A stretch of DNA of 64,000 nt, from assembly GCA_017555565.1 (NCBI GenBank), contig JAFZGF010000040.1:26389-90388 (forward strand). The letters are read 5' to 3'. Positions 51,791-60,500 of the stretch are shown piece by piece. The notes under the pieces are model-generated. The model did no database searches. It was not told where the DNA came from and was given only the letters and a program-made list of their open reading frames with translations. Every line of letters starts with the position of its first letter. Position 1 is the first letter of the stretch. Origin of the DNA: Oscillospiraceae bacterium (lineage in GTDB: Bacteria; Bacillota; Clostridia; Oscillospirales; Ruminococcaceae). Both the position numbers and the translations under genes were made by a program.

Positions 51791-54427
51791 ATGGCACACA
51801 AATATGTTTATCTCTTCAGCGAAGGCAATGGCTCAATGAGAGAATTGCTGGGTGGTAAAGGTGCAAACCTTGCCGAAATGACAAGTCTGGGTATGCCTGT
51901 TCCACAGGGCTTTACAATTACTACAGAAGCTTGTACAAACTACTATGCAACTGACAGAAGAATTTCTCCTGAAATCCAGGAACAGATTTTTACATATCTG
52001 GAAAAGCTGGAAGAAATCACCGGCAAAAAATTCGGCGATCCTGAAAACCCACTGCTGTGCTCTGTAAGAAGTGGTGCCAGAGCATCTATGCCAGGTATGA
52101 TGGACACTGTTCTCAACCTCGGCCTCAATGACGATGTTGTGGAAGGTCTGGCAAAACTGACAAATAACAGAAGATTTGCATTTGACGCATACCGTCGTTT
52201 TATTCAGATGTTCTCTGATGTTGTAATGGGCATTTCCAAAGAATACTTTGACCACGCACTTGATGCTATTAAAGAAGCAAGAGGTATTCAGTTTGACCAC
52301 CAGCTGTCAGTAGCTGACCTGGAAAAAGCTGTAAGCGACTTTAAAGCTGTATATAAACGTGAAATCGGCGAAGATTTCCCAACAGACAGCCGTGCACAGC
52401 TGCTGGCAGCTGTAAAAGCTGTATTCTCTTCCTGGGAAAATCCACGCGCCATCTACTATCGCCGTATGAACGATATTCCTTCTTCCTGGGGTACTGCAGT
52501 AACAGTACAGTCCATGGTATTCGGCAACATGGGCGACGACTGTGGTACAGGTGTTGCTTTCACAAGAAACCCATCCACAGGTGAAAATAAACTTTATGGT
52601 GAATTCCTGATGAACGCCCAGGGTGAAGACGTTGTTGCAGGTATCAGAACACCACAGACAATCGACCAGCTGGCACAGGTAATGCCACAGGCATATGAAC
52701 AGATTATGGACATTGCCAAAACACTGGAAAAACACAACCAGGATATGCAGGACCTTGAATTTACTATTGAAAAAGGCAAACTGTATATGCTGCAGACAAG
52801 AAACGGTAAACGTACAGCTCAGGCTGCTATCAAAATTGCAGTTGATATGGTAGAACAGGGCCTGTGTACAATAGAAGAAGCACTGATGAAGGTTGAACCA
52901 AACCAGCTGGATTCCCTGCTTCACCCACAGTTTGAACCAACAAGTCTGAAAAACGCAAAAGCAGTTGCACACGGTCTGCCAGCTTCCCCTGGTGCTGCTT
53001 GTGGCCGCGTATACTTCAATGCAGAAGATGCAAAAGAAGCCGCCGGCAAACGTAACGAAGCAGTTATCCTTGTTCGTGTAGAAACAAGCCCTGAAGATAT
53101 TGAAGGTATGGCCGTTGCCAAAGGTGTTCTGACAGCACGCGGCGGTATGACTTCCCACGCAGCTGTTGTTGCACGTGGTATGGGCAGATGCTGTGTATCC
53201 GGCTGTCACACACTGAGAGTTGACAATGACAACAAAGTAGCATATTTCGGTGACCTGAGAGTGAACGAAGGTGACTTTATCTCCATCGATGGTTCAACAG
53301 GTAATGTTTATGCCGAAATGATTCCAACAGTTGACGCAACACTGTCCGGCGACTTTGCTAAATTTATGAACTGGGCTGACCAGGTTCGTTCACTGAAAGT
53401 AAGAACAAATGCTGATACACCTAAAGATGCCCGCCAGGCAAGACTGTTTGGTGCTGAAGGTATCGGTCTGTGCCGTACAGAACATATGTTCTTTGAAAAA
53501 GACAGAATTCTGGCTATGAGACAGATGATTCTGTCCAAATCCACAGCAGAACGTGTAGCCGCTCTGGACAAAATCCTGCCAATGCAGCAGATGGACTTTG
53601 AAGGTCTGTACAGAGAAATGGCTGGTCTGCCTGTTACAATCAGATTCCTGGACCCACCACTTCACGAATTCCTGCCACACGGCGATGACGAAACATCTGT
53701 AACAGCATACGAAATGGGTATGTCCTTTACAGAACTGAAAGCTGCTGTAAGACGTCTGCAGGAAACAAACCCAATGCTGGGCCACCGTGGTTGCCGTCTG
53801 GCTATCTCCTACCCAGAAATTGCAAGAATGCAGACAAGAGCTGTTATGCAGGCTGCTATCAACGTAGCAAGAGAAGGTATTCACGTAGAACCAGAAATTA
53901 TGATTCCACTGGTTTGTGATGCCGCTGAACTTAACTTTGTAAAAGGTATCGTTGACGATGAAGCAAGAAAAGTATTTGCTGAACAGGGTATGGACCTGAG
54001 ATACAGAGTAGGCGCAATGATCGAAATCCCACGTGCCGCTCTGATGACAGACGAAATTTCCAAATACGCAGAATTCTTCAGCTTTGGTACAAACGACCTG
54101 ACACAGACAACATACGGTTTGTCCCGCGATGACGCAAGCCAGATTCTGGATGATTACTTCAAAAACAGAATCTTCGAATATGACCCAACAACAAAACTGG
54201 ACCAGTCCGGTGTTGGTAAACTTATCAGAATGGCTGCCGGCTGGGCAAAAGAAACAAGACCAGAAATCAAACTGGGCGTATGTGGCGAACACGGCGGTGA
54301 CCCTGTTTCCATCCAGTTCTTCCAGTCCGCTGGTCTGAACTATGTATCCTGCTCTCCATACCGTGTGCCAATCGCAAGACTGGCCGCTGCACAGGCAAAA
54401 ATCAACCAGGATAAAGCAAAAGCATAA
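51791..54427 (+). CDS. ppdK: Pyruvate, phosphate dikinase
   Basis: The 878-residue protein has the N-terminal ATP-grasp domain (GGKGANLAEMTSLGMPVPQGFTI, SVRSGARASMPGMMDTVLNLG), the swivelling phosphohistidine domain (GGMTSHAAVVARGMG with the catalytic His near 457) and the PEP-utiliser C-terminal barrel (GLCRTEHMFF, CGEHGGDP). It interconverts pyruvate, ATP and phosphate with PEP, AMP and PPi, typical of Clostridia glycolysis/gluconeogenesis. Codon use (uniform CTG, GAA, ACA) suggests high expression. GGAGG precedes the ATG. Confidence 0.97.
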   Translation: MAHKYVYLFSEGNGSMRELLGGKGANLAEMTSLGMPVPQGFTITTEACTNYYATDRRISPEIQEQIFTYLEKLEEITGKKFGDPENPLLCSVRSGARASMPGMMDTVLNLGLNDDVVEGLAKLTNNRRFAFDAYRRFIQMFSDVVMGISKEYFDHALDAIKEARGIQFDHQLSVADLEKAVSDFKAVYKREIGEDFPTDSRAQLLAAVKAVFSSWENPRAIYYRRMNDIPSSWGTAVTVQSMVFGNMGDDCGTGVAFTRNPSTGENKLYGEFLMNAQGEDVVAGIRTPQTIDQLAQVMPQAYEQIMDIAKTLEKHNQDMQDLEFTIEKGKLYMLQTRNGKRTAQAAIKIAVDMVEQGLCTIEEALMKVEPNQLDSLLHPQFEPTSLKNAKAVAHGLPASPGAACGRVYFNAEDAKEAAGKRNEAVILVRVETSPEDIEGMAVAKGVLTARGGMTSHAAVVARGMGRCCVSGCHTLRVDNDNKVAYFGDLRVNEGDFISIDGSTGNVYAEMIPTVDATLSGDFAKFMNWADQVRSLKVRTNADTPKDARQARLFGAEGIGLCRTEHMFFEKDRILAMRQMILSKSTAERVAALDKILPMQQMDFEGLYREMAGLPVTIRFLDPPLHEFLPHGDDETSVTAYEMGMSFTELKAAVRRLQETNPMLGHRGCRLAISYPEIARMQTRAVMQAAINVAREGIHVEPEIMIPLVCDAAELNFVKGIVDDEARKVFAEQGMDLRYRVGAMIEIPRAALMTDEISKYAEFFSFGTNDLTQTTYGLSRDDASQILDDYFKNRIFEYDPTTKLDQSGVGKLIRMAAGWAKETRPEIKLGVCGEHGGDPVSIQFFQSAGLNYVSCSPYRVPIARLAAAQAKINQDKAKA

Positions 54428-54449
54428 TCCATCATAAAACACTATATAA

Positions 54450-54493
54450 AAGCGCCATCGCCCGCAGAGTAATATCTGTGGGCGATGGTGTTT
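54450..54493 (+). terminator. Long hairpin after ppdK
   Basis: GCCATCGCCCGCAGA and TCTGTGGGCGATGGT pair over about 15 bases (one G-T) around GTAATA. The T-tract is short, so it may both end and protect the transcript. Confidence 0.7.
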
Positions 54494-54502
54494 AGTGCGG
54501 TG

Positions 54503-54531
54503 TTGATTTAACAATATTATTTATTTATAAT
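54503..54531 (+). promoter_or_regulatory. Promoter of the GNAT gene
   Basis: TTGATT (54503-54508) and TATAAT (54526-54531) are 17 bases apart. Confidence 0.65.
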
Positions 54532-54582
54532 ATTTATATGTACTGTTTGTTAAATTTAAATTTAACGGAGAAATTGAGAACT

Positions 54583-55059
54583 ATGAGTTTGACATTGGCT
54601 AAAGCAGAAAAGAAAGATATTAACAGGATCAACGATTTGTTTATAGAAATGTTGCAGAACATTTATAATACCAACCAAGTAAACGGCTATTCCGATGGAG
54701 CTTTGAACAGGTTCTTTGATGGACGTGATGAATGGATATGTATCGCCGTTGATGGGGAGAATATTGTTGCTTTTTTATCCATTGAGGTACATCACGAGGA
54801 CAAGGACTACATCTATTTAGACGATTTATCAGTAACAAAACAATACAGAAACAATGGAATAGGAACAAAACTGATTAGCAAAGCAGAAGCATATGCAAAT
54901 GAAATTAATGTTCCTACGATATGTTTTCACGTAGAAAAATCAAATATGGCTGCGTTGCGTTTATATGAACGTCTTGGTTATGTTATATATGAAGATCAGG
55001 GTAATAGATATTTAATGATTAAAAATGTTCATACAAAATCCAATTCATCTGACAGATAA
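54583..55059 (+). CDS. GNAT-family N-acetyltransferase
   Basis: The 158-residue protein has the GNAT pattern: YIYLDDLSVTKQYRNNGIGTKLISKAEAYA (acetyl-CoA loop RNNGIG) and VEKSNMAALRLYERLGYVIYED. Substrate is unknown. The frame starts at ATG 54538, but that lies at the predicted start of transcription; the ATG at 54583 has a weak CGGAG site (12-base spacing) and fits the family start (MSLTLAKAEKKD). Confidence 0.82.
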   Translation: MSLTLAKAEKKDINRINDLFIEMLQNIYNTNQVNGYSDGALNRFFDGRDEWICIAVDGENIVAFLSIEVHHEDKDYIYLDDLSVTKQYRNNGIGTKLISKAEAYANEINVPTICFHVEKSNMAALRLYERLGYVIYEDQGNRYLMIKNVHTKSNSSDR

Positions 55060-55098
55060 CAAAAAGAGAGGCTGTTGCCTCTCTTTTATTATGCAATA

Positions 55099-55815
55099 TT
55101 ATTCTGTAATTGCTGTTTCCAGTGCCAGTTTAATCATATTGTCCAGTTCTTTTTCTCTTGCTTCTTTGGAAAGAGGTGGCTGGGATGGATTAAAGATATT
55201 GGCAGCGATGGACATAATCATAAGTGTTTTTGTACGGAACTGGCTGCCCAATGCATACAGAGCAACAGCTTCCTGTTCAGAGCCGATTACACCGTATTTG
55301 TTCCACTGTTTTGCGATTTCTGGTTTGTTGTCAAAATACAGCAGGTCGTTACATACAGTCAGACCAACACGTGCAGGAATGTTCATTTCTTCTGCCAGTT
55401 TTTCTGCTTTGTAAACCAGACCGTGGTCAGCAACAGCAGAGAATGTGCCCTGCAGGTTTGCATATTCCATAAATGAAGATGTGTAGCAGCAGCCTTTGGA
55501 AATAACCAGTTCACCAACATTCAGCGATTCATCATAGCTGCCACCTGTACCGATGCGGATAAGTGTTTTTACATCATATTCTGTCATCAGTTCGCGTGCG
55601 TAGATGTGGATGGATGGAACACCCATACCTGTACCCATTACAGAAACAGGCACGCCTTTGTATGTACCTGTAAAGCCGTACATACCACGCACTTCGTTGA
55701 AGCATACTGGGTTTTCCAGATAGTTTTCAGCGATGTATTTTGCTCTCAGTGGGTCACCTGGCAGCAGAATTCTTTCAGCAATATCGCCTTTTTTTGCATT
55801 AATGTGGTCGCTCAT
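55099..55815 (-). CDS. DeoD-type purine nucleoside phosphorylase homologue with altered active site
   Basis: The 238-residue protein matches hexameric PNPs: INAKKGDIAERILLPGDPLRAKYIAENYL, MGTGMGVPSIHIYARELM, RIGTGGSYDESLNVGELVISKG, and the Glu pair in IGSEQEAVAL. The segment that carries catalytic Asp204 in E. coli PNP (TVSDHI) reads SIAANI, so that Asp is Ala. It may prefer a different nucleoside. AGGAGA precedes the ATG at 55815; the frame reaches 55869. Confidence 0.85.
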   Translation of the reverse strand: MSDHINAKKGDIAERILLPGDPLRAKYIAENYLENPVCFNEVRGMYGFTGTYKGVPVSVMGTGMGVPSIHIYARELMTEYDVKTLIRIGTGGSYDESLNVGELVISKGCCYTSSFMEYANLQGTFSAVADHGLVYKAEKLAEEMNIPARVGLTVCNDLLYFDNKPEIAKQWNKYGVIGSEQEAVALYALGSQFRTKTLMIMSIAANIFNPSQPPLSKEAREKELDNMIKLALETAITE

Positions 55816-55858
55816 AATTGTAATTCTCCTTTTTATTATCAATAAATCCGAAACCGCC

Positions 55859-56308
55859 TTAACTTTCAAATTTATTTGCGTTTATAATTCTTACTACTGA
55901 ACTTACCAGTGAAACACCGACAGCGATAGCACCTGCTACGCCAAGGGTTGCGATAAGTTTGGATACGAACATATCCATATTGCCTTCGATACAATATTTC
56001 ATTGTGTAGTAGATACCGCCCCCCGGCACCATAGGCAGAATACCTACGATAAGGAAAACTGTGGACGGTGTTTTGAAAACACGGGCCATAATTTCGCTGA
56101 AAATTGCAACTGTTACTGCGGAAACAAAGTTCTGCAGCATTACTGAACCTGTAGGTGCACACAGCAGATATGCCACCCAGGCAATACCGCCACCCACGCA
56201 GGCAGTAAGGGCAATTTTAAATTCGTGCATATTGTACATTACACAGAAGCCTGCACAAGCCATTGCCGCATAGATAAAAGGAAGTATGTAACCAGTAACT
56301 ATTTCCAT
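55859..56308 (-). CDS. Threonine/serine exporter, small subunit (ThrE_2/YjjB)
   Basis: The 149-residue membrane protein has four or five segments and the ThrE_2 motif ILPMVPGGGIYYTMKYCIEGN (about 90-110). It pairs with the larger ThrE-type protein directly upstream (TAATG overlap). Split ThrE systems export threonine, serine or, in enterobacteria, succinate. Confidence 0.9.
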   Translation of the reverse strand: MEIVTGYILPFIYAAMACAGFCVMYNMHEFKIALTACVGGGIAWVAYLLCAPTGSVMLQNFVSAVTVAIFSEIMARVFKTPSTVFLIVGILPMVPGGGIYYTMKYCIEGNMDMFVSKLIATLGVAGAIAVGVSLVSSVVRIINANKFES

Positions 56309-57084
56309 TATAACACACCTCCGAAAATATTTGTAAACGCCGCAAGTGGCAATGCAATGCCGATGGCGATAGAAATGGCTATCAGCATAACTTCAGCAAT
56401 TTTGTTTGTACCGGTAATAACGTCGCCGCTGATAATGTCACGCATAATGTTGGTAATGCCAACCCCCGGCACCAAAGTCATAATTGCACCGATAATAATC
56501 ATATCGATATTATTGCCAAGACCACAAACCATACCCAGAATAGCTATAATTGCTATAACCATACTGGAAACCATATTGGAAAAGAAAACATTTGCCTTTA
56601 CCCTGTTCATATACTTCAGGCAATACTCAGTACCAAGACCCGCAATAAACGCCACAATGGCATCTCCTGTATTGCCGCCCCAGAAGTAGCAGAAAAATGC
56701 AGATGCCACACCATAGGCAACCATAACCTGCACAAAGCTGTACAGTTTTGATTTATGTATGTCATCCAGTTTTTTATCTATCACATCCGGTGATGGTGTA
56801 TTTTCACATACCCAGCGGCACAAATCGTTTACCATATGCAGTCGGTCCATATTCTGTGCTATTGATGTAACACGTTCCAGCTGTGTAATTGGTTTATCGT
56901 CTTCACCAGGTATTGTAACAATAATTGTGGCAGGAATTGCAAAAATCTGGGCATCGTCAATTTTATAGGCTTTCATAAAAAAAGCTATTGCCTGCTCAAC
57001 ACGGTAAACTTCCCCACCGTTTTCCAGCAGACCGCGGCCCAGCTTGCAGGCGGCGTTCAGTAGTTTTTCTCTTGAATAATTCAT
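56308..57084 (-). CDS. Threonine/serine exporter, large subunit (ThrE/YjjP)
   Basis: The 258-residue protein begins with a soluble domain (about 1-115, GRGLLENGGEVYRVEQAI; FAIPATIIVTI) followed by about five membrane segments with IIIGAIMTLVPGVGITNIMRDIISGD, the PF06738 signature. AAGAGGAAAA precedes the ATG. It forms the exporter with the next gene. Confidence 0.91.
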   Translation of the reverse strand: MNYSREKLLNAACKLGRGLLENGGEVYRVEQAIAFFMKAYKIDDAQIFAIPATIIVTIPGEDDKPITQLERVTSIAQNMDRLHMVNDLCRWVCENTPSPDVIDKKLDDIHKSKLYSFVQVMVAYGVASAFFCYFWGGNTGDAIVAFIAGLGTEYCLKYMNRVKANVFFSNMVSSMVIAIIAILGMVCGLGNNIDMIIIGAIMTLVPGVGITNIMRDIISGDVITGTNKIAEVMLIAISIAIGIALPLAAFTNIFGGVL

Positions 57085-57179
57085 TTTTCCTCTTATTTAA
57101 AATGTTGATTTATTGTAAATTTTATTATATACTGTATTTACATTAAATTATATTATACTATAAAGGAACAAAATAAACA

Positions 57180-57377
57180 ATGATAAAGATGTGGCTGACA
57201 CTGCCAAAAGGAAACGAAACCTGTTGTCACATTTGCACTAAATGCCAGAATCCTTGCGAACATCAGAATGACTGCAGCGGTGCCTGCGCAGGCTGCCCTC
57301 ATCCATGCTGGGTAAACTGGAAAGAGTTTAAAGTGACCTGGGATTTCCGGGCAAACAAACCTAAAGATGTGAAATAA
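57180..57377 (+). CDS. Small Cys-rich protein, candidate metal or Fe-S binder
   Basis: The 65-residue protein has nine Cys and several His between residues 15 and 46 (TCCHICTKCQNPCEH, then NDCSGACAGCPHPCW). The final part is basic. AAAGGAAC precedes the ATG with a longish spacing, and a strong terminator follows (57385-57414). No family is recognised. Coding potential is supported by Cys density and codon use, not by homology. Confidence 0.65.
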   Translation: MIKMWLTLPKGNETCCHICTKCQNPCEHQNDCSGACAGCPHPCWVNWKEFKVTWDFRANKPKDVK

Positions 57378-57384
57378 CAAAATA

Positions 57385-57414
57385 AAGACAGAGCGTTTGC
57401 TCTGTCTTTTTGTT
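57385..57414. terminator. Bidirectional terminator
   Basis: AAAGACAGAGC and GCTCTGTCTTT pair around GTTT and are followed by TTTGTTTT. It is between convergent genes. Confidence 0.85.
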
Positions 57415-57426
57415 TTATATAACTGT

Positions 57427-58398
57427 TTATTCTTTTACAACTTCTGAAATAAAATCGCCAAAGCTGTTTACTTCAACCATTGGCAGTTCTTCGCCGTTGG
57501 CTTTCATTCTTTCGCGTTCTTCACGGGTGTGCACAAATGTGCCTTTTTCAATAGCTGTATCAATATCTGAATTTATTTCTTCCGCTGTATAATTTCCTTC
57601 GCAGAAAATCACATCGGAATCTTTGAAATACATATACACACGCATTTTATTATAAGGCATATCATTTGCCTGCATTATGTCAGCCACATCTTTTACCAAT
57701 TCTTTAAAGTCGCTGTAATCGCCGCTGTCCATAAAGAATCGCAGGTTCAGATAGCCGTATTTAGAATACAGTTCTTTTGTGTCGTGTTCTGCATTCGGGT
57801 CAAGATAATCGCCAGTATATTTATAACCGCTACGCGATTCGATAAAAGATACATTTTCAAAATCATAGTCATTGATTTTATCTGAATATTTGCCCTTGAT
57901 TAAAAGCTCTTTTTCACCATATTTCTCGCGGATTATACCGTAGAAATCCCTGTAAAACTGTGTGCTGTATCTGGAGTATACTGAGCCACCCTTGAGATAA
58001 TATTCCTTGTAGCCGTCAGTTATAACATTTAAATTTTCATCAAACACGAGACTGAAAGAAAGGTCTGTGGTAGCGCTGAACATATTGTTGGGTTCTTCGC
58101 GTTCAAAATAATGAACAGACCAGTTGCCGTCCTGGTTTTTGTTTGCTGTACCGGAGTTTGGTGTCTGCACTCTTTCGTAAATACCGGGATAATTTTGTTC
58201 AAGATAAGCCTTGCCCCGTTTTTCCACTTCGCCTGCAGTTACAGGGTTGTTTGCACCGCCAAATCCCCATATCCATTGGCCCATATAAATCAGCGCAACC
58301 AATGATATAAGCAAAATACCATAATTATCCACTGAAAAATTAAATTTTTTGGATATGGTTTTTGCCAGATATTTAATATCGCCAAATGAAATTTTCAT
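57427..58398 (-). CDS. Single-pass membrane protein, unknown
   Basis: The 323-residue protein has one membrane segment (about 27-44, YGILLISLVALIYMGQWIW) and a large extracellular domain with KxYLEQNYPGIYERV and paired beta-rich repeats. No family is recognised. ATG at 58398 with GGAGGTG upstream is preferred over the GTG at 58404, which overlaps that site. Confidence 0.75.
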   Translation of the reverse strand: MKISFGDIKYLAKTISKKFNFSVDNYGILLISLVALIYMGQWIWGFGGANNPVTAGEVEKRGKAYLEQNYPGIYERVQTPNSGTANKNQDGNWSVHYFEREEPNNMFSATTDLSFSLVFDENLNVITDGYKEYYLKGGSVYSRYSTQFYRDFYGIIREKYGEKELLIKGKYSDKINDYDFENVSFIESRSGYKYTGDYLDPNAEHDTKELYSKYGYLNLRFFMDSGDYSDFKELVKDVADIMQANDMPYNKMRVYMYFKDSDVIFCEGNYTAEEINSDIDTAIEKGTFVHTREERERMKANGEELPMVEVNSFGDFISEVVKE

Positions 58399-58475
58399 AA
58401 ACACACCTCCATACAGTTTCTAACTATATTATAGTACATAAATGTGAAAATTCAGGGTGAATTTCAAATTAAATG

Positions 58476-59792
58476 TCAGTTCTGCCCTAAAATATGTATA
58501 AGTCTTGGGGCGGTGTAGATATAGGCAGACAGAGGATAGTTCCATCTGTCAGCTGTGTTGGACGCCACGATAATATCCTGCTGGGTGCCATCTGCATTTT
58601 TCAACACATCTGTTATCAGCAAGGCGTGGCGCCAATGATGGTATGCACCCACGTGGATAATGTCGCCTTTTTCAGCATATTTGTAATCAATATCTGTAAG
58701 TGCAACCAGGCCGTCTTCGTAATTGTGCAGGGCATATGTATAGAACATATCAACGCCTGTCCAGGAATATGAGCGGCCTTTGGCTGTCTGTTTTGTATTC
58801 AGGTCTTCATCATAGAATTTCCACTGCAGGTCAAGAATACCTGTGTGGTCCATCTTTATACCGCCTGCATGGATGCTCTGGCTGGCGAAGTTCTGGCAGT
58901 TGCCGCCAAAAGCATCATAGGCAAGATAATGACCGGTGTAATTTCGTGTATTCCACCATTTGCTGGCATATTCCACAGCCGCATCGCGGTCGTAGGAAGT
59001 GTCAGCAACTTTTAAATCGGTGTAATATTTGCCCTGCTGGAACTGACCGAGGTCAGCCAGGTTTTCCCGGGCATCTGCCATAAGAATTCGCAGGGTGTCC
59101 TTGCCACGTTCTGTGTTGTCTGCACCTTTTGAATTTGGCCAGGCCTCTTCTGTAAGAAGATAAAAATCTTCTTCGTGCATATGGCTTTTTATAAACCACT
59201 GGCCGTCTTTTTCTGTAAGAACAAATTCGTGATACAGATTCGCCGCATATGATGGCTGTGACAGATGTCTGAATTTCTGTGTGTTGCTTTCCAGCAGATA
59301 AACTGTTGCGTTGTTTCCGTTGATATCAATATCTGTGATATCGTACTCCACAGATGCATATTCAAGGGTAAGATCAATATCTCTCATACCGCGGATAGAT
59401 GTAAGCACGTCAAAAGCTGTTTTGTTTATCATATATCCTTTTGAAGAAGTATCTGCGTACAGCCCAGATATATCCTGGGAAGACATTGAAGTAAGGGTAT
59501 TGGCATACCGAAGGGCATATTTCTGCAAAAGTTCTGCCTGCTGCCCATTAAGCAAGGCTGATGGATCGTTTATTTTTGCAGTTGTTTCCATAATGATGCT
59601 GTCTGTATTTTCAACAATTATATCTGTGTCATTATGTACTGGTTTGTCAGTATTATAGTCGCTGGAAAGGTAATTTTTGTATATCAGCGCAAAAGCGCAT
59701 ACAGCAAAAACTACTGCCCGCACAATAATTCTGCTTCTGTTGTTTCTGTTTCTTTTTCTTTTTTTGTATACCTTTTTATTGTTGGATGGCAT
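58476..59792 (-). CDS. Exported/anchored amidase-domain protein (Amidase_6)
   Basis: The 438-residue protein has a basic N terminus (KKVYKKRKRNRNNRSR) followed by a signal anchor (about 22-41), a middle NTF2-like region (about 90-230) and a C-terminal Amidase_6 domain (PF12671; about 260-435). That domain has YDRDAAVEYASKWWN, the nucleophile motif GGNCQNFASQSIHAGG, SYSWTGVDMFY and the catalytic His in HHWRHALLIT. It acts outside the cell, perhaps on peptidoglycan; this is inferred. AAGGAAA precedes the ATG. Confidence 0.88.
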   Translation of the reverse strand: MPSNNKKVYKKRKRNRNNRSRIIVRAVVFAVCAFALIYKNYLSSDYNTDKPVHNDTDIIVENTDSIIMETTAKINDPSALLNGQQAELLQKYALRYANTLTSMSSQDISGLYADTSSKGYMINKTAFDVLTSIRGMRDIDLTLEYASVEYDITDIDINGNNATVYLLESNTQKFRHLSQPSYAANLYHEFVLTEKDGQWFIKSHMHEEDFYLLTEEAWPNSKGADNTERGKDTLRILMADARENLADLGQFQQGKYYTDLKVADTSYDRDAAVEYASKWWNTRNYTGHYLAYDAFGGNCQNFASQSIHAGGIKMDHTGILDLQWKFYDEDLNTKQTAKGRSYSWTGVDMFYTYALHNYEDGLVALTDIDYKYAEKGDIIHVGAYHHWRHALLITDVLKNADGTQQDIIVASNTADRWNYPLSAYIYTAPRLIHILGQN

Positions 59793-59920
59793 TTGATGAT
59801 TTCCTTATAATAATTTTTCTTTATTTGTATATTATACCATAATAATCAAAAGTTAAAAACAAAATTAAGATAACAAAATTGTCACAAAAAAATAAAGGCG
59901 GTAAAACCGCCTTTATAAGA

Positions 59921-60406
59921 TTATTTTCTAACCACATTGAGTTTGTTTACAAATTCTTTGCACACAGCCACATCTTCTTCACCATAGCCGAGGGCAAGAG
60001 CCGCAAGAGGTGTGAAGTTTTCTGGGATTTCCAGCTTGGCTTTCATATCTGCATCGCCCTGCAGATTTGCTGTTACACCATAGAGATAGATGTTGCCAAG
60101 ACCAAGGTCTGTAGCCATAAGCGACATCATTTCTACAACGCAGGCGGCGTTCTGGTCACCGATACCAGGTGCTGGTGATGGTGGGCAGGAAACAATGATA
60201 ACTGCTGGCGCATCGTAGATACCTTTGAGACCGGCCAGCAGTTCTTTTTCTGTAACTACTGTCAGCATAGGAGTGCACATTCTTGGCAGGCCAAGAGGTG
60301 CAAGAGATGCGGAAACAACAACTTTTTCGAGTTTATCAAGCTCAACAGCTTTGTCTGTAAATTTACGGCAGGATTTGCGGGAAAGCAATACTTTTTCCAG
60401 TTCCAT
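59921..60406 (-). CDS. Nitroreductase-family protein
   Basis: The 161-residue protein has the FMN-binding pattern LLSRKSCRKFTDKAV at the start, DAPAVIIVSCPP, GDQNAACVVEMMSLMATDLGLGNIYLYG, and LALGYGEE. It is shorter than typical (about 170-200). It reduces nitro or quinone-like substrates with NAD(P)H. AAAGGAG precedes the ATG at 60406; a terminator (about 59893-59917) follows. Confidence 0.87.
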   Translation of the reverse strand: MELEKVLLSRKSCRKFTDKAVELDKLEKVVVSASLAPLGLPRMCTPMLTVVTEKELLAGLKGIYDAPAVIIVSCPPSPAPGIGDQNAACVVEMMSLMATDLGLGNIYLYGVTANLQGDADMKAKLEIPENFTPLAALALGYGEEDVAVCKEFVNKLNVVRK

Positions 60407-60500
60407 AGTGTTTCTCCTTTTAAACGATATATTATGGTTCAATTTTACCATAATCTGATAAAAATAAAAAGACTGATTATGAAATCAGTCTTTTGTATTA

